Source of the DNA: Elephas maximus indicus
Lineage: Eukaryota > Chordata > Mammalia > Proboscidea > Elephantidae
Assembly (NCBI RefSeq): GCF_024166365.1
Contig: NC_064825.1
Location: 106,282,480 to 106,346,479, forward strand
DNA length: 64,000 nt
Reading direction: 5' to 3'
Positions 45,556 to 57,487 of the stretch are shown here, in pieces. The position numbers were made by a program, and so were the translations under genes. The notes beneath the pieces were generated by a model. It did not search any database, was not told the DNA's origin, and saw only the letters and a list, made by a program, of their open reading frames with translations. Position 1 is the first letter of the stretch; each line of letters begins with the position of its first letter.

Positions 45556-46828
45556 ATCTGTCATATGTACAGTGGAACTTCACTCGGTGTTTTACAATTG
45601 ATTTATATTCATCGCATGCCACTTGCCACAGTTTTGTCTTATTCAGATGTAGTTTTAAAAGAAGAGAGCAAGCTAATCAGCTTTATTACCATTGGAAGGA
45701 GGGGAAGGTACATGTCTTTGTTTTTCTAAAATGCTCCCTACAGATCCACGTGGGAGATTTTTCTAATACCTAGAAAAAATGGCTTCATAAATGTGGGGTT
45801 ACAGAGCAAAAAATACTCATTTGATCTTTAGAGAACTCTAGTATAAAAAACATAATTAAATTAAGTTGTTAGTTCTGTGTAAATCCAGGTAATTTGTACA
45901 TAACTCTTGGGAATACACACAATAATATCATATTATAATACCTTCTAATTGTATTTTAATAGTTATGTTAATAAGACAATAAAGGCCTCAAACAATTAAT
46001 AAAATTTGTATTAATGTATTCTTTGGAATTCATAAAAATTTAATTTCTGTTCAAAAAATTCTCCATCCTCTTTCTCTCTCTTTTTGTCTATTTCTCTTTT
46101 CCCTTGCTCTCTTCTCCCTTTTCGTTTCCAGAATCCAAGGAAGACAAACAAAATTTTTACTGAAGAGAGCCAGAGACAAAAGGGGAATGAGGTAGACAGG
46201 AAGAATCACAGTGAAAGGAAATAACAATATGCAATGAAAGTTTGAATAATGGACAAATGATTAGTCTATTAATGGAATCCATTACAAAATCTATTAGAAA
46301 ACATGACTTGACTAACATATGCAGGAGAAATGTCGGCTAGGTTGCAATTCTAACAGTCTCTTCACATACGAGTTTGAGATAAAACAGCAGTAATGGAAGG
46401 TTAAGAACATTGTATTTGGACTTGAAAAACATCTATTAAAGTCTCAGAAATAGCACCTAGTGACAGTGTGAGCGTGGAGAAGTAATGTCATCCTCTATGC
46501 CAAGCAATAGGTAAGACTGATAAAATGTTTCAGGCACATCCTGTTCAACTACATGAACATGGTATTCACGTGGAGTGCTTATTTATGTGAGGTATCAAAA
46601 TATTTTATTAAATTAAATTTTTGATCATATGTGAAAAATGCACACAATTCAAATGTAATTTCTAAATTTTATTTGTCTAAAACAAAATAATAGGAAGTTA
46701 CAAAATCTTTTTTTATCAAAACACTGAGTAATGACTGAGCCCCAAACCAGAAGCTAAAATGTTTTTCTTTTAGTTATACTTGTTTATTATATGACACACA
46801 CAAACACACATACACACACACACAAAAC
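45556..46828. other. Shared block flank, no gene
   Basis: Counterpart of 30286-31600. Pyrimidine-rich tract at 46060-46115 and (CA)n at about 46794-46826. No coding signal. Confidence 0.6.
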
Positions 46829-46829
46829 T

Positions 46830-47020
46830 TGTCATTGAGTTGATTCCAGCTCATTGTGACCCTATAGAACAGAGTAGAACTGCCCCTATGTTTTCCCAGG
46901 CTGTAATCTTTATGGAAGCAGACTACCGCATCTTTCTCCCATGGAGCAGCTGGTGGGTTGAACTGCCAAGCTTTTGGTTAGCGGATGAGCACTTAATCAC
47001 TGCACCACCAGGGCTGCTTT
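46830..47020 (-). repeat. AfroSINE, long subtype, shared with block 1
   Basis: ACTTGTCATTGAGTTGATTC through GCACCACCAGGGCTGC, with AGCAGACTACCGCATCTTTC as the long-subtype middle. It is the uninterrupted counterpart of 31606-31980. Block 3 lacks it. Confidence 0.9.
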
Positions 47021-47704
47021 ATAACACTAAACACGTATTAAACTACCATTCTATTGGAATTATACCAAATGAACCCTAAGAGTCTATGCTGTAAAGGATC
47101 ATAAAAACTCACCACTATTACTGCATTATGCCTGTGAGCTTAAAAAAGCTTATCACTGAAATAATAGTGTGTTTTGCTTAGATTCTCCTGATATTCTTCC
47201 TGATATAGTTTTCAGGTACCCTTGATGGCTCTGATCCTATCTGTAGAGCAAGAATTTGATTCATGAATGATAGGCGTATTTTATATCATATCAACTGCTA
47301 TTAGAGCAATTATCTACTTCCCTATAGGGAACCAGAGACTTGACAAAAGAAAAAGTATGGGGTTTAACTACTTCTTCCAAGGTTCTTCAAACAGACATTT
47401 CTGTTAAGCAATCTTTAAGGAAATCAGAACTGGTTATGTTTACAACTAGCTGATTTCACATTAACAGGAGAAAGAGACTAGAAAGACAAGAACAAATACC
47501 CTGAAATTTCTAAGAAAACATGGACCATCTAGAAGAGTAAAACAAAATTAGTCCTTCAGCTCTGATACAGTCAGAAAATATGAAGTATCAGACATTCATG
47601 AGAACAATACCACAAATACTAAGTTTGAGAAGAGAGCTAGGTTTTTTTTTTTTTTATGACACCAGCTACCATGTATTAAGTGGATCTAAACCTTAAAAAC
47701 AAAC

Positions 47705-47866
47705 AAACAAACCTGTTGCTGTCAAGTCCATTCCAACTCACACCGAACCTATAGGACAGAGTAGAATTGCACCATAGGGTTTCCCAGGAGTTGCTGGTGG
47801 ATTTGAACTGCTGACATTTTTGTTAGCGGCCAAACTCTTTATCACTGTGTCACCAGGGCTCTAAGC
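47705..47866 (-). repeat. AfroSINE, short subtype, shared with block 1
   Basis: CAAACCTGTTGCTGTCAAGT to GTGTCACCAGGGCTCT; counterpart of 32851-32998. Preceded by an (AAAC)n run. Confidence 0.88.
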
Positions 47867-48589
47867 AGATCCTAGAGTTTAGGAATTTTGTGCACATTAT
47901 CAGATGCCATCTACAGAGCAACCTTAAAACTATCTAATTTAGTGTCGTTTTAGAGATAAGAGAATTGGGGCTCACCTCCATAGTCTAAAGTATTTCCGTT
48001 TGAGCATATTGCAATTCCACTATATCATGTCATAATTCTGGAATCAATATTCCCTAGAAAATTGCAAAATAATATCCTCACATATTTTAATTCTTTTTTA
48101 AATTCAACCAGCTTCAAGGGACCATTAATTAAAAAAAAAAAAATCTAAAATGGCTTCTAAAGTAAATTAAATTTAAAATTAATTTGTATTTTTTCAAGAG
48201 AAAGCAAATCCTGAAGTAGCATATACCTAAATGCTGATTGAAGTGTCATTTTCTCTCCATTTAATGATTTCCTTGATTTTTAAATATAGCTTCTTAATTA
48301 TAGTGCTTCTATTCGGATTATCATCTACTAAGAAAATTAAAGCAAATATCTGATTTGTACCTCTATCAAGCAAAATATGTAGAGTCCTATCTGTTTTCTT
48401 TGCTATTTTCTCAGGAAAAGGTGTGATTCAATTTCCAATACAAGACTGAATTAACTAGAATCACCTATTTCAGCTTTAAATATTAAGTCATATACTCTAG
48501 TGTGAGATTCAAGTTTCTAGCTTCTAAAATGTTTGTAAGTGATAAAAAGCTTTTCCTCTTACCTGTGGAACTGCTTACTTAAAGTTTGC

Positions 48590-48720
48590 TATGCACTTTT
48601 TTTTTTATGCCTATTATAAGTATGGATTTTTATACCAGCTTCTGGAGGCCTTCTTATAGGCCATAGGGGATTCCCCAAGGAGAAAACACACTGACTCTCT
48701 TCTGGAACAGAAAAGAAATT
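48590..48720. promoter_or_regulatory. Candidate OR promoter module of block 2 (Olf-1/EBF-like site)
   Basis: TCCCCAAGGAG at 48672-48682 matches the classical Olf-1/EBF site exactly as I remember it. It lies in a stretch conserved in all three blocks (GGCCATAGGGGATTCC, then CTCTTCTGGAACAGAAAAGA). It is about 6.1 kb upstream of the OR5T start. Homeodomain-like TTAATTATAG is at about 48293. OR promoters typically combine EBF and homeodomain sites. Inference only; no transcript evidence. Confidence 0.45.
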
Positions 48721-49379
48721 AGTTTTTTTTTTTTTTTCCCCCAGGCAGTGAACAAGTGAATGGTCATGGCACAATAAATTACATGATAAAAATAATTAAA
48801 TGAATCACGTTGGTCTTTAAAAAAATGATTCTTCAGTTGAAAAGCTTATGGCAAAGGATTGGAAATCTGATGATACAGGGCATAGTTCTTGCTCTGATGC
48901 TAATTAGGTATGGGCCATTGGATTATAAAATCAAATTCCCTAAAATCCAATTTATATACTTCACATCTTAATTATAACGTGCTAGGTATCAAAGAGGTGT
49001 GAGGGATAGATATAAGCTCATTGAGAGTTTGTGGTAGGAGAGATGGAGCAATATGCAGACAGCTATATTATTCTATGGGACAGAACATTAGAATATTAAA
49101 AGTAAGGTGGAGTTAAAGGTCAAACTTTTTGTGTTGTAGAGGGTTTTTTCTGTCTTGGGAATCCTGTATACAAATTTATAGAAGAGTACATGAGGAGTTT
49201 TAGAAAGTCCTTAAGAATATGTACTTAAAGAACTCTTGGAAACATTGTAAAAAGTACATAGGTGTCTAGGCCCCATAGGAAGAGATTCTAAGTAGACAGT
49301 AATTATTGGTCATGGAATCTGAATTGAAAGAAGGAAGGAAGGAAGGATGATACATTGATACTGGTGGGCAACCCAGTTG

Positions 49380-50889
49380 GGATTAATCAATGTGTTCATT
49401 AAATGCAATCCCAAATTGATCTATAGATATAATGTAATTTCAATTAAAATGCAACATTTTTTTGTAGCCCTTAACAAACTGACTCCACATTTTATATAAA
49501 AAAGCAAAAGAACTAAAACAGTAAAAATTATTTTGAAAAAGGAGAACAGTGTTTGAAGATTCCCATAATCTAATTTTTGGGTTTATCTTATGTTAAAATA
49601 ATAAAAAAAAATGTGGTATATAGGCTAAAAAATAGACACATACGTCAATGAAACAGAATAGAATGTTCAGAAAGATATTCACGCATACATGGTCAACTGA
49701 TTTTTTATAAAAATGCCAAGGAAAACCTATGGAGAAAGGACACACTTTTTAAACAATGGTGGTGAAAAAAACTGAATAGCCTTATGCCACAAAAAATGGG
49801 AATTGATTAATTCTTTCACCATTTGTAAAATTTGTCCCAATATGAATCCTTCCCCCCAAAAACTGTACAAAGGACTTGATCAGTCAACTCACAGAAGAGC
49901 ATATTCAAATGGCCAACAAGCACATGAAAATAATATAATTAGCCATTACCAAAAAAAAAAAAAACCAGTGCCTTCGAGTCGATTCCTACTCATAGCGACC
50001 CTATAGGACAGAGTAAAATGGCCCCATAGAGTTTCCAAAGAGCACCTGGCAGATTCCAACTGCCGACATCTTGGTTAGCAGCCGTAGCACTTAACCACTG
50101 TGCCACCAGGGTTTCTAATTAGCCATTAGGGATATGCAAATCAAAACCATAATGAAATAACACCTCACCCCCATTAGAATGGCAATGATTAAAAAAATGT
50201 AAAACTAGCATTGGTGAGGTTGTGGAGAAATTGAAACCGAAATCCACTGCTGTTGGGAATGTAAAATGGTGGCGCTATTGTGGAGAACAGATTGATTCAT
50301 AGTTCCTCAAAAAGTTGAACAGTGAATTACCACATGATTCAGTAATCCCAGTCTTAGGTAATGTACTCAGAAGAAGTGAAGGCAGGAACAGAAACAGAAA
50401 ATTTTACACCAATGTTCATTGCAGCACTTTTCACAACAGCCAAATGGTGGAAACCACCAATATGCCTATCAACAGATAAATGGATAAACAAACGGGGTAT
50501 AAACATACAATAGAATATTATCGAGCTGTAAAAAGAAATGAAGTTCTGATGTATGTCACAACATGGATGAGCCTTAAAAACATTATGCTGAGTGAAATAA
50601 GTCAGTAAAAAAAGGACAAATATTGGAAGATGGAAGATGTCACTTATATAAAATGAGAAATATACGGACACCAAGGATTATTAATGGTGCCAAAAGTAAG
50701 AAGGAGGGAGAAAGGGGAAGTATTTGTATGGGGGAGCACTGAGTTTATGTTAATGGTGGTGAAGTATTTTGGAAAAAGCAATAATGATTGCACAATATGA
50801 AAAATGTAATCAATGTCATTGAATTGTAAATGTGGAAGTAGTGTGGGCAAATGTTTTGGTGGGTATATTTTCTGCACAAAAATAATAAT
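49380..50889 (+). repeat. Old L1 (L1M-type) 3' half with an inserted AfroSINE
   Basis: L1 ORF2 3' portion: AATTTCAATTAAAATGCAAC, ACGCATACATGGTCAACTG, GCAATGTTCATTGCAGCACT-like ATGTTCATTGCAGCACTTTT and AGTGAAATAAGTCAG. Heavily diverged. AAT repeat at 50880-50897 ends it. Confidence 0.82.
49949..50115 (-). repeat. AfroSINE, short subtype, perfect target duplication
   Basis: Minus-strand copy from an A-run (CCAAAAAAAAAAAAACCAGT on the + strand) to CACCAGGGTTTC. Perfect 13-base duplication TAATTAGCCATTA at 49936-49948 and 50116-50128. One of the least diverged copies here (TCGAGTCGATTCCTACTCAT). Confidence 0.95.
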
Positions 50890-52255
50890 AATAATAAAGA
50901 CCCACTCCACTTTGGACTTCTGAATTCCAGAACTGTAAGATAATATTATTTATTTATTTATTTATTTTAAAAAAGGCCTTTTGCAGCAGACTTGCCCAAT
51001 GCAATACACTGTTTGATTTCTTGACTGCTGTATCCATGGACATTGACTATTGATAAAAATAAACATGTGTATCAAATTTGGTACCAGGAGAGTGCAGAGC
51101 ATCTCTAACAGATACCTAAAATGGGGAACTGGTTTTGAAACTGTGAATGGGTAGGAGTTAAAAGAGCTTTAAAGTGCTTAATAATAAAAGCGGAGATTGC
51201 TTTGAAAAGACTGTTGGTGGAATCATGGACATCAAAGCCAATTCTGATGAGGAGTCAGAAGAAGGTGAGCAGAGCTGTGACACTGGAGGTGGCACAGATG
51301 GCAAGAGGCAGCACAGAGAACAGCAGCAGAGAAATGGCAGCAGCAGAACCAGGAGACCAGCATGAGACAGCACTGGAGCCAACCCACGAAGCAAGAAAGC
51401 TGAGTGTCTTCTGGTGGATGTTTACAGTGAATTGGGGTGCCTCCAGGCACTTCTTGTGGAGCTGAAAAATTTTGGAAGGCTTGCCCCAGCAGGGCAGATT
51501 TGGCTGGCCAGGCCCAAGGGGCCGAAAGGCCAATGAACCACGAAAACAGAAGCTGAAGAGACAAGAAACACAAGAAGCAAGTAGAGTTGCCATTCTGGTG
51601 GTCCTGGAAGGCAGAGTGGAAGCCCAGGGCCAAGGGGCCTCCACCCAGAATCCAAAAAGTGTGGCCAGTACCTGGTCTGGAGTACAGGGCCATTGCCCAA
51701 ATGGTCTCAGGGAGCAGAGGATCACTTTGAAGACTTGAGGCCTAATGTAATGTGTTCTGCTGAGTTGTTTGGTGCCTATTATCCCTTCTTTCCCTTCAAC
51801 TGCTCCCATTTGTAATGGAAATGTCTAGTTTGTGTCTATTCCACCATTGTACTTGGAAGCAGATAATTTGTTATTATAGACTTCACAGATGTAGAAGAAT
51901 TTTTGAATTTTGGACTTGGAGTTGATTTAAGACTTTTGTTGTGATATGATGGGGTGAATATCTTTTACTGTGGCAAGGATATGAATTTTTGGAGACCAAA
52001 AAGTGGAATGTTATGGTTTGAATTGTGTTCCCCAAATATGTGTGTCAACTTGGCTGATTCCTAGTACTGTGTGATCCCCCGCCATTTTGTCATCTGGTAT
52101 GATTTTCCTGTGTGTCATAAATCCTACCTCTAAATTGTTAACGAGGCATGTTTAGAGGCAGTTGTGTTAATGAAACAGGACTCAATCTACAAGGTTAGGT
52201 TGCATCTTGAATCAATTTCTTTTGATATATAAAAGAGAGATGTAACCTCCCACAG
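50890..52255 (+). mobile_element. ERVL-MaLR-type LTR retrotransposon, partial (fossil)
   Basis: Remnant 5' LTR end at about 50895-50965 (with (TTTA)n), internal region about 51070-52010 following TTTGGTACCAGGAGAGTG, and a partial 3' LTR at about 52012-52255 (TGTTATGGTTTGAATTGTG). A short minus-strand RTE piece stands at about 50970-51055 (GTTTGATTTCTTGACTGC). Broken and old, same family as the element at 34255-36281. Confidence 0.83.
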
Positions 52256-52768
52256 ATTTAGAATTGTTCTATGATCATTTCAGTCAATTCAGAATATATT
52301 GTAATTTCCCTTGTGATATCCTTCTTGACTGATGGTTTATTTAGAAGTATGCTGTTGTTAGCATTAGCTATTTGTACCATTCAGGGACAAATCATAAAAC
52401 ACATGAAATAAATAACACTACTGAATTCCTGTCTATTTGTTTTAGCAGTTACTGAGAGAAAAAAAAAATGAAAGTGCAAACCTCCAATTATAATTGTGTA
52501 TTTTGGGCTGGGTGGGCATTTTTTATTTGTTTATTGCTCCTTTCAATTCTGATAAAGTTTGTTTCATACATTTTGAAATTTTATTTTCACTGTGTATACT
52601 TTTCAAATTGTTAAGTCTTCTTGACAAATTGAGCTCTCTATCATGATGTTACGGCTCCCTTTATCCCTTATAATGTTTCCTTGTCTGGCCTACTTCACTG
52701 GTGTAGCCAGAGTGATATCTATCTGTGACTTTAGTTCTCTACCGTGAAAATGTTAAGAAACTTCAGAA
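52256..52768 (-). repeat. Old L1M ORF2 fragment next to block 3
   Basis: Matches the L1M at 14860-15380 (for example TATTGTAATTTCCCTT, CAGTTACTGAGAGAA, CTCCAATTATAATTGTG). It suggests that blocks 1 and 3 share this left flank. Confidence 0.72.
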
Positions 52769-52775
52769 TCAGTAT

Positions 52776-52935
52776 TGTTGTTGTTGTTGGTGCCATCAAG
52801 TTGGGTTCTACTCATAGCAACACTATGTAAAACAAAATGAAACACTGCCTGGTCCTATGTCACCCTCACAATCCTTGTTATGCTTGAGGCCACTGTTGCA
52901 GCCACTGTGTCAATCCATCTCATTGAGGGTTTTTG
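52776..52935 (-). repeat. RTE LINE 3' end fragment
   Basis: TTGTTGTTGTTGTTGGTGCC, then CACTGCCTGGTCCTATG, GTTATGCTTGAGGCCACTG and GTCAATCCATCTCATTGAGG, identical in layout to 8478-8640. Confidence 0.88.
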
Positions 52936-52993
52936 GTTTTTTTCTTTCTCACTAACCCTCTGTAGTATAGTATTTTGCAAAAAAAAAAAAAAA

Positions 52994-53187
52994 AACCTCA
53001 GTGCCACAGAAACTATTCCAACAGGTAGCTACCCTGTAGGACAGGTTAGAACCGCCACGTAGGGTTCCAAGGCTATAAATCTTTAAAGAAGCAGACTGTC
53101 ACATCTTTCTCCTGAAGAAAAGTTGTTGGCTTCTAATCAATGACCTTTCATTTAATAGCCAAGTACTTAACCACTGTACCACATGGC
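52994..53187 (-). repeat. AfroSINE, long subtype, diverged
   Basis: AACCTCAGTGCCACAGAAAC through GAAGCAGACTGTCACATC to CCACTGTACCACATGGC. Preceded by a 17-base A-run. Confidence 0.82.
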
Positions 53188-53489
53188 TTTCTTTCAGTAT
53201 GGGTTTAATGATCACTCAGGCTCATGACCTGCAGCTTCCACATGTTTCAACCAAACCAATCACTAGTTAAATCCTGTGGAAACCACATCTCCAACACTCC
53301 TTACATACTTTTTTTTCTCTATTTTCTGTCATTGACTTTATAAAGGCCTTCAATACCTCATCAGATGTTGTCTGAAGGCCCAATAATGCAGTTGATAAAG
53401 GAAAAAGATCAGTATGTTCTTTTAGTCTACGTACCAAACTGTCTAAAAGTGAAGCCCCTGTAGCCAGGAAGCTTAACTTAGAATATGGC

Positions 53490-53665
53490 TATCACTCTTA
53501 GGAGCTATGTGGTCTTGAGCAAATTTATGTGCCTCTGTTTCCTCATCTGAGATAATAGTAGAACCACTTCTTAGAGTTGCTATGATGATGGCGAGACTTA
53601 ATATACGGAAAGCACTTACATAATTGTGCAGTGCCTAATCAGCTGCATATGAGTTCTAACTATTG
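53490..53665 (+). repeat. MIR SINE (ancient)
   Basis: GTGGTCTTGAGCAAATTTAT, CTCTGTTTCCTCATCTGAGA and ACTTCTTAGAGTTGCTATGA follow the MIR core. The next stretch (CATTCATTCAATAAATATCT, 53697) resembles another ancient repeat I cannot name with certainty. Confidence 0.78.
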
Positions 53666-53838
53666 CTGTTAACTATCACTCATTCATTGACTCACCATTC
53701 ATTCAATAAATATCTCCAGGTAAACTTACTGTTCCAAGTACAATGTTATGTCCTGGGGAGCAGAGACACAACTATGAGGAGAGACACAATGACTGCCTTT
53801 ATGCAATTTACAGTGTCAGCATAGTGATAGATCTACAT

Positions 53839-54043
53839 GAAACCAGACCCACTGCTGTCTAGCTGATTCCTACTCATTGTGACCCTGTAGGACAGAGTAT
53901 AGTTTCCTCATAAGGTTTCCATGGCTACCGTCCTTGTGGAAGCAGACTGCCACATTTTACTCCTGCGGAGTGCCTGGTAGGTTCAAACCACAGACCTTTT
54001 GGTGAACACCCAAAAGCTTTAACCTCTATACCACCAGAGCTCC
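53839..54043 (-). repeat. AfroSINE, long subtype
   Basis: GAAACCAGACCCACTGCTGT, then GAAGCAGACTGCCACATTTT and ACCACCAGAGCTCCC. Good match to the long subtype. Confidence 0.9.
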
Positions 54044-54932
54044 CTTATTAGCCAAATATTGAAAACAACAAATACTTATATCTATTTTATTTAATATTTG
54101 TTATAATATTGAACAATGTGTTATATTTAAAAAAAATGCTGAAAGAGGACAGGGAAGGTCAAATCTTTCTTAAAGGAAAGATATTTGAGGAGATTTATAA
54201 AGTGTAAAAGTTATTGATACTTAAATATACCATTTTTCCATGTTGACTTGAACAAATAACTCATTGGAGACTGTCTTATCCTCACAATTTGGTTTTTACT
54301 TTATTAGAAGAAAGAAAGGAAATATATTGGAATTTTCATATAGGTTAATTTGACATGAACTCTTGTCTACTTTGATGGCTGGATTATTAACCAAATATTT
54401 TTAGGCATAATTGGGTGCAAACTTATTTCTTCAGTTCATCTCTTCCTTTCCCAAAAGATTATTATTATTATTTTTATTTGAAAGACTGATAAACCAAGAG
54501 ACAATGTTGACTGAATCTTTGCCTTCATGATTTTGAAAGCCCGGTTTGAATAATAGAACATTTAAAAATGTTCTAGAAATGCGGCAAAAATACTGAGTTT
54601 TGTAAAACATGCATTTTTATGAGTACATTTGAAGCAAAATATTCCCTTCTTCTAGAAAGACCATCTCAATAGATCATAATAAGAAATAATATTAAGTTAC
54701 TGGGGCTTCAAACTGTATAATTTTTAGAAGGTAAAATGTCTATGTTGCATCTCTGAAAATTAGAACTTTTAAAGGAATTTCGAGTATATATGTAAACCAC
54801 ACTCTGTTGTCCAGTATTTCCTTCTTCCAATAGAAAAGTATTAGTTCTGTTTGCATTATTGACCAGAAGACATTAGAAATTGAGTCTCTTAAATTTACTG
54901 GAGTGTTTTTCAAACTCACACTTTAGCATTGG
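54044..54932. other. Left flank of block 3, no gene
   Basis: AT-rich DNA. The segment about 54690-54790 (CTGGGGCTTCAAACTG, GCATCTCTGAAAATTA) is homologous to about 15385-15490 beside block 1. Confidence 0.6.
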
Positions 54933-55432
54933 TGTCTCAGTCATCTAGTGTTGCTGTAACAGAAATACCACAAGTGGATGGCTTTAACAAAGAGAAATTT
55001 ATTTCCTCACACTCTAGTAGCTAGAAGTCCAAGTTCAGGCCATCAGCTCCAGGGGAAGGTTTTCTGTCTCTGTTGGCTCTGGAGGAAGATCCTTCTCATC
55101 AACCTTCCCCTGGACTAGGAGCTTCTTCACACAGGATCCCTAGATCTAAAGGATGCTTTCTGCTCCTAGTGGTACGAGGTGTCCCTCCTCTCTGCTTGCT
55201 TCCCTTTCCTTTTATCTCTTATAATGTAAAAGGTAGTGCAGGTCACACCCCAGGGAAATTCCCTTTACATTGGATCAGAGATGTGACCTTAATAAGAATG
55301 TTTCTGTTCTGCCCTAATCCTCCTTGACCTAAAATTACAATCACAAAATGGAGGGCAACCACACAATACTGGTAATCACTGCATCACCAAGTTGATACAT
55401 ATTTTTGGGGGGACACAGTTCAATCCATGACA
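54933..55432 (-). mobile_element. Solo LTR, ERVL-MaLR-type, with 5-base target duplication
   Basis: 500-base LTR with TG...CA ends (TGTCTCAG at 54933, CCATGACA to 55432) flanked by ATTGG at 54928-54932 and 55433-55437. The 5-base duplication fits ERVL/MaLR integration. It lies exactly at the left edge of block 3. Fossil; no internal region. Confidence 0.93.
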
Positions 55433-56482
55433 ATTGGTTTTTACAGGAACATTGTTTTGATTGCTATGTTATGATAATTTTATTGTGGTAGGGCCACAAG
55501 ACAACCTCTGCTGGTAGGAAGAAAGTGGGTTTCATTGAATGAAACACACTTTTTGCTCTTAATTACTCAAAAAATAAACAAATATTGAAATAAAAACAAA
55601 TAGTTCAAGAGCAGACGACATAAACAGGAAATAGCTGAGGTGATGTAGGGCTTTTTCCATTCTCTGGATCCTGATCATTGTTGAAAAATGTCATTCATGA
55701 TGACCAGAGCAGGGTTGTCCTTGTGATTAGAGAACAAAGGCAGGATGAGGAAATAAACTAGAACCATTAAAGGATTGTCCAATGGCGTAATCATTTTTCA
55801 GAGCTTGAAACAATCACATATAGTGGCCACTTGTAGATTATTTTCTAAGCTGTACATTTATTTTTACTGAGCCTTCAGTGTACTCTCAACAAATATTACT
55901 GTGTAATCTCTCAGTAGTTTCAGAATGAGCCTAATCAATTTTTGTGATTAAACAATGGCAAAAATGTAATAATGGAATTGACATATGATTTTGAGCCAAA
56001 CAGTGCAGAAAGCATATCCAAAGGCCTAGGTGGTTCTCAGTATGTAAGGGCATAAGGGGCTGGTAATCTTCGGGAGGCCCTTCACAGGGATTCCAGAAAG
56101 GGAAATTAACTTCCAACTGTTTGCTGAAGACTTACTATAAATGATGTGAGGAAAAGTGAAGTCATGGAGTTCTCAGGGCATCACCTTTCCGGCAAGTGAA
56201 GGTCAAGTTAAACAAACAGTAATCAGGGATATAATCCATCACTGAATGTTTAATATGGGAACATTTGAAAATTGTCCTACAGCCATGTAAATGGGACGAT
56301 TTCTCTGTGCTCATAAAGTTCTGCCTTGGAAGGTTTGTTAATGCTTTGTTTGGAAATATTCTAGGATATACACACACTGAAAAATAAAAGCAAGACACTT
56401 TCTTCTCTAGATTCAAACTTTAGCAGTATGAATTGATACTCGACATTCTTTTCAGTTTTACAATGCTACAAATATGCTTTAG

Positions 56483-57451
56483 TTATGAACAAATTTCTCT
56501 GAAACATTTCTTCATTGCTTCTTTTACATCTTTGTTCCTCAAACTGTAGATGAGGGGATTCAGCACGGGAATCACAATGGTGTAGAATACAGACACTATG
56601 ATGTCACGGTCCAAAACATAGCTGGAACTTGGTCTCAAGTACATGAAGAGGATTGTTCCATGGTAAATTGATACTCCAGTTAGGTGAGAGCCACAGGTGG
56701 AAAACACTTTTCGCCTTCCTTCAGCAGAATGCACCTTCAGAATGGCCATAAAAATGAATCCATAAGATATCAAGACAATGAGGACAGTGAATATCTCAAT
56801 AGATCCCACAAAGTAGAAGAGTAGAAGTTGGTTGATGTGAGTGTCAGAGCAAGAGATAGCAAGAAGTGGAGGGATATCACAAAAGACATGTCTAATTTCA
56901 TTGGATGCACAGAAGGAGAGGCTAAAAGTTGCCACTGTGTGTAAAGTAGCATGTGAAATACCACCAACATATGAAGCAGAGATAAGTGACACATAGACTC
57001 TGGATGACATGTTAACCGAATAGAGAAGTGGGTTGTAAATTGCTGCATACCAGTCGTATGCCATTGCTGCTAAGAGAAAACATTCTGTGGTTCCAAAAGT
57101 GACAATGAGTAGCATCTGTATTGTACATCCAAGGAATGAAACAGTTTTATTCTCTGCCAGAAAATTGACCAATATTTTTGGGGTGACAACTGAAGAATAG
57201 CAGGCATCTAAGAAAGATAACACACTCAGAAAATAGTACATGGGAGTGTGGAGTCGGGCATCTGCCATGACTAATAAAACCAGTCCCAAATTTCCCACCA
57301 GAGTAAAAACATAGATTGCAAGAAATAGTAGAAAGAGAAAGACTTGCAGTTCAAAATTATCTGTGAAGCCCAGCAATGTAAACATGGTGACTTCAGTGAG
57401 GTTCTTCATCTGAAACCTATATGAATCCAGCGTTGGTAACAACACTGACAT
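56483..57451 (-). CDS. OR5T-like: Olfactory receptor 5T-like, DRY motif changed to DWY
   Basis: OR5T-subfamily receptor, 322 residues, complete frame. Hallmarks: N-glycosylation site Asn17, GN at 53-54, LHTPMYYFL at 68-76, Cys109, [10 protein letters not shown] at 121-130, SY at 229-230, KVFSTCGSH at 248-256, [12 protein letters not shown]. The helix 3 motif [11 protein letters not shown] reads [11 protein letters not shown]: Trp134 (codon TGG, 57050-57052 on the - strand) replaces the arginine that couples receptors to G protein, and Ala136 replaces Val. Both sister copies keep DRYVAI. In rhodopsin-like receptors this arginine is almost invariant, so signalling is probably impaired although the frame is open. 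The C-terminus is 6 residues shorter than in the block 2 copy (ends KKCFREICS). Confidence 0.94.
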   Translation of the reverse strand: MSVLLPTLDSYRFQMKNLTEVTMFTLLGFTDNFELQVFLFLLFLAIYVFTLVGNLGLVLLVMADARLHTPMYYFLSVLSFLDACYSSVVTPKILVNFLAENKTVSFLGCTIQMLLIVTFGTTECFLLAAMAYDWYAAIYNPLLYSVNMSSRVYVSLISASYVGGISHATLHTVATFSLSFCASNEIRHVFCDIPPLLAISCSDTHINQLLLFYFVGSIEIFTVLIVLISYGFIFMAILKVHSAEGRRKVFSTCGSHLTGVSIYHGTILFMYLRPSSSYVLDRDIIVSVFYTIVIPVLNPLIYSLRNKDVKEAMKKCFREICS

Positions 57452-57487
57452 TTCAGTTCATATTTATAGTTCCCAACTGCAACTGTA

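Larger units (their letters stand above)
40500..49160. repeat. Paralogous block 2 (OR5T segmental duplication)
   Basis: Left edge at AGGAACATTGTTTTGC (40513), abutting the L1 A-tail. Holds the open OR5T gene at 41560-42546 and shares with block 1 a tRNA-Gly-like SINE, a long AfroSINE, an internally deleted RTE, an AfroSINE at 46830 and one at 47705. Homology with block 3 goes on to about 49160 (ATTAGAATAT at 49089 and 61805). Confidence 0.9.

Noticed and set aside
56770-57048. 92-codon frame overlapping the OR5T gene in another frame
   Set aside because: Alternate frame of a well-supported receptor gene, no independent support.
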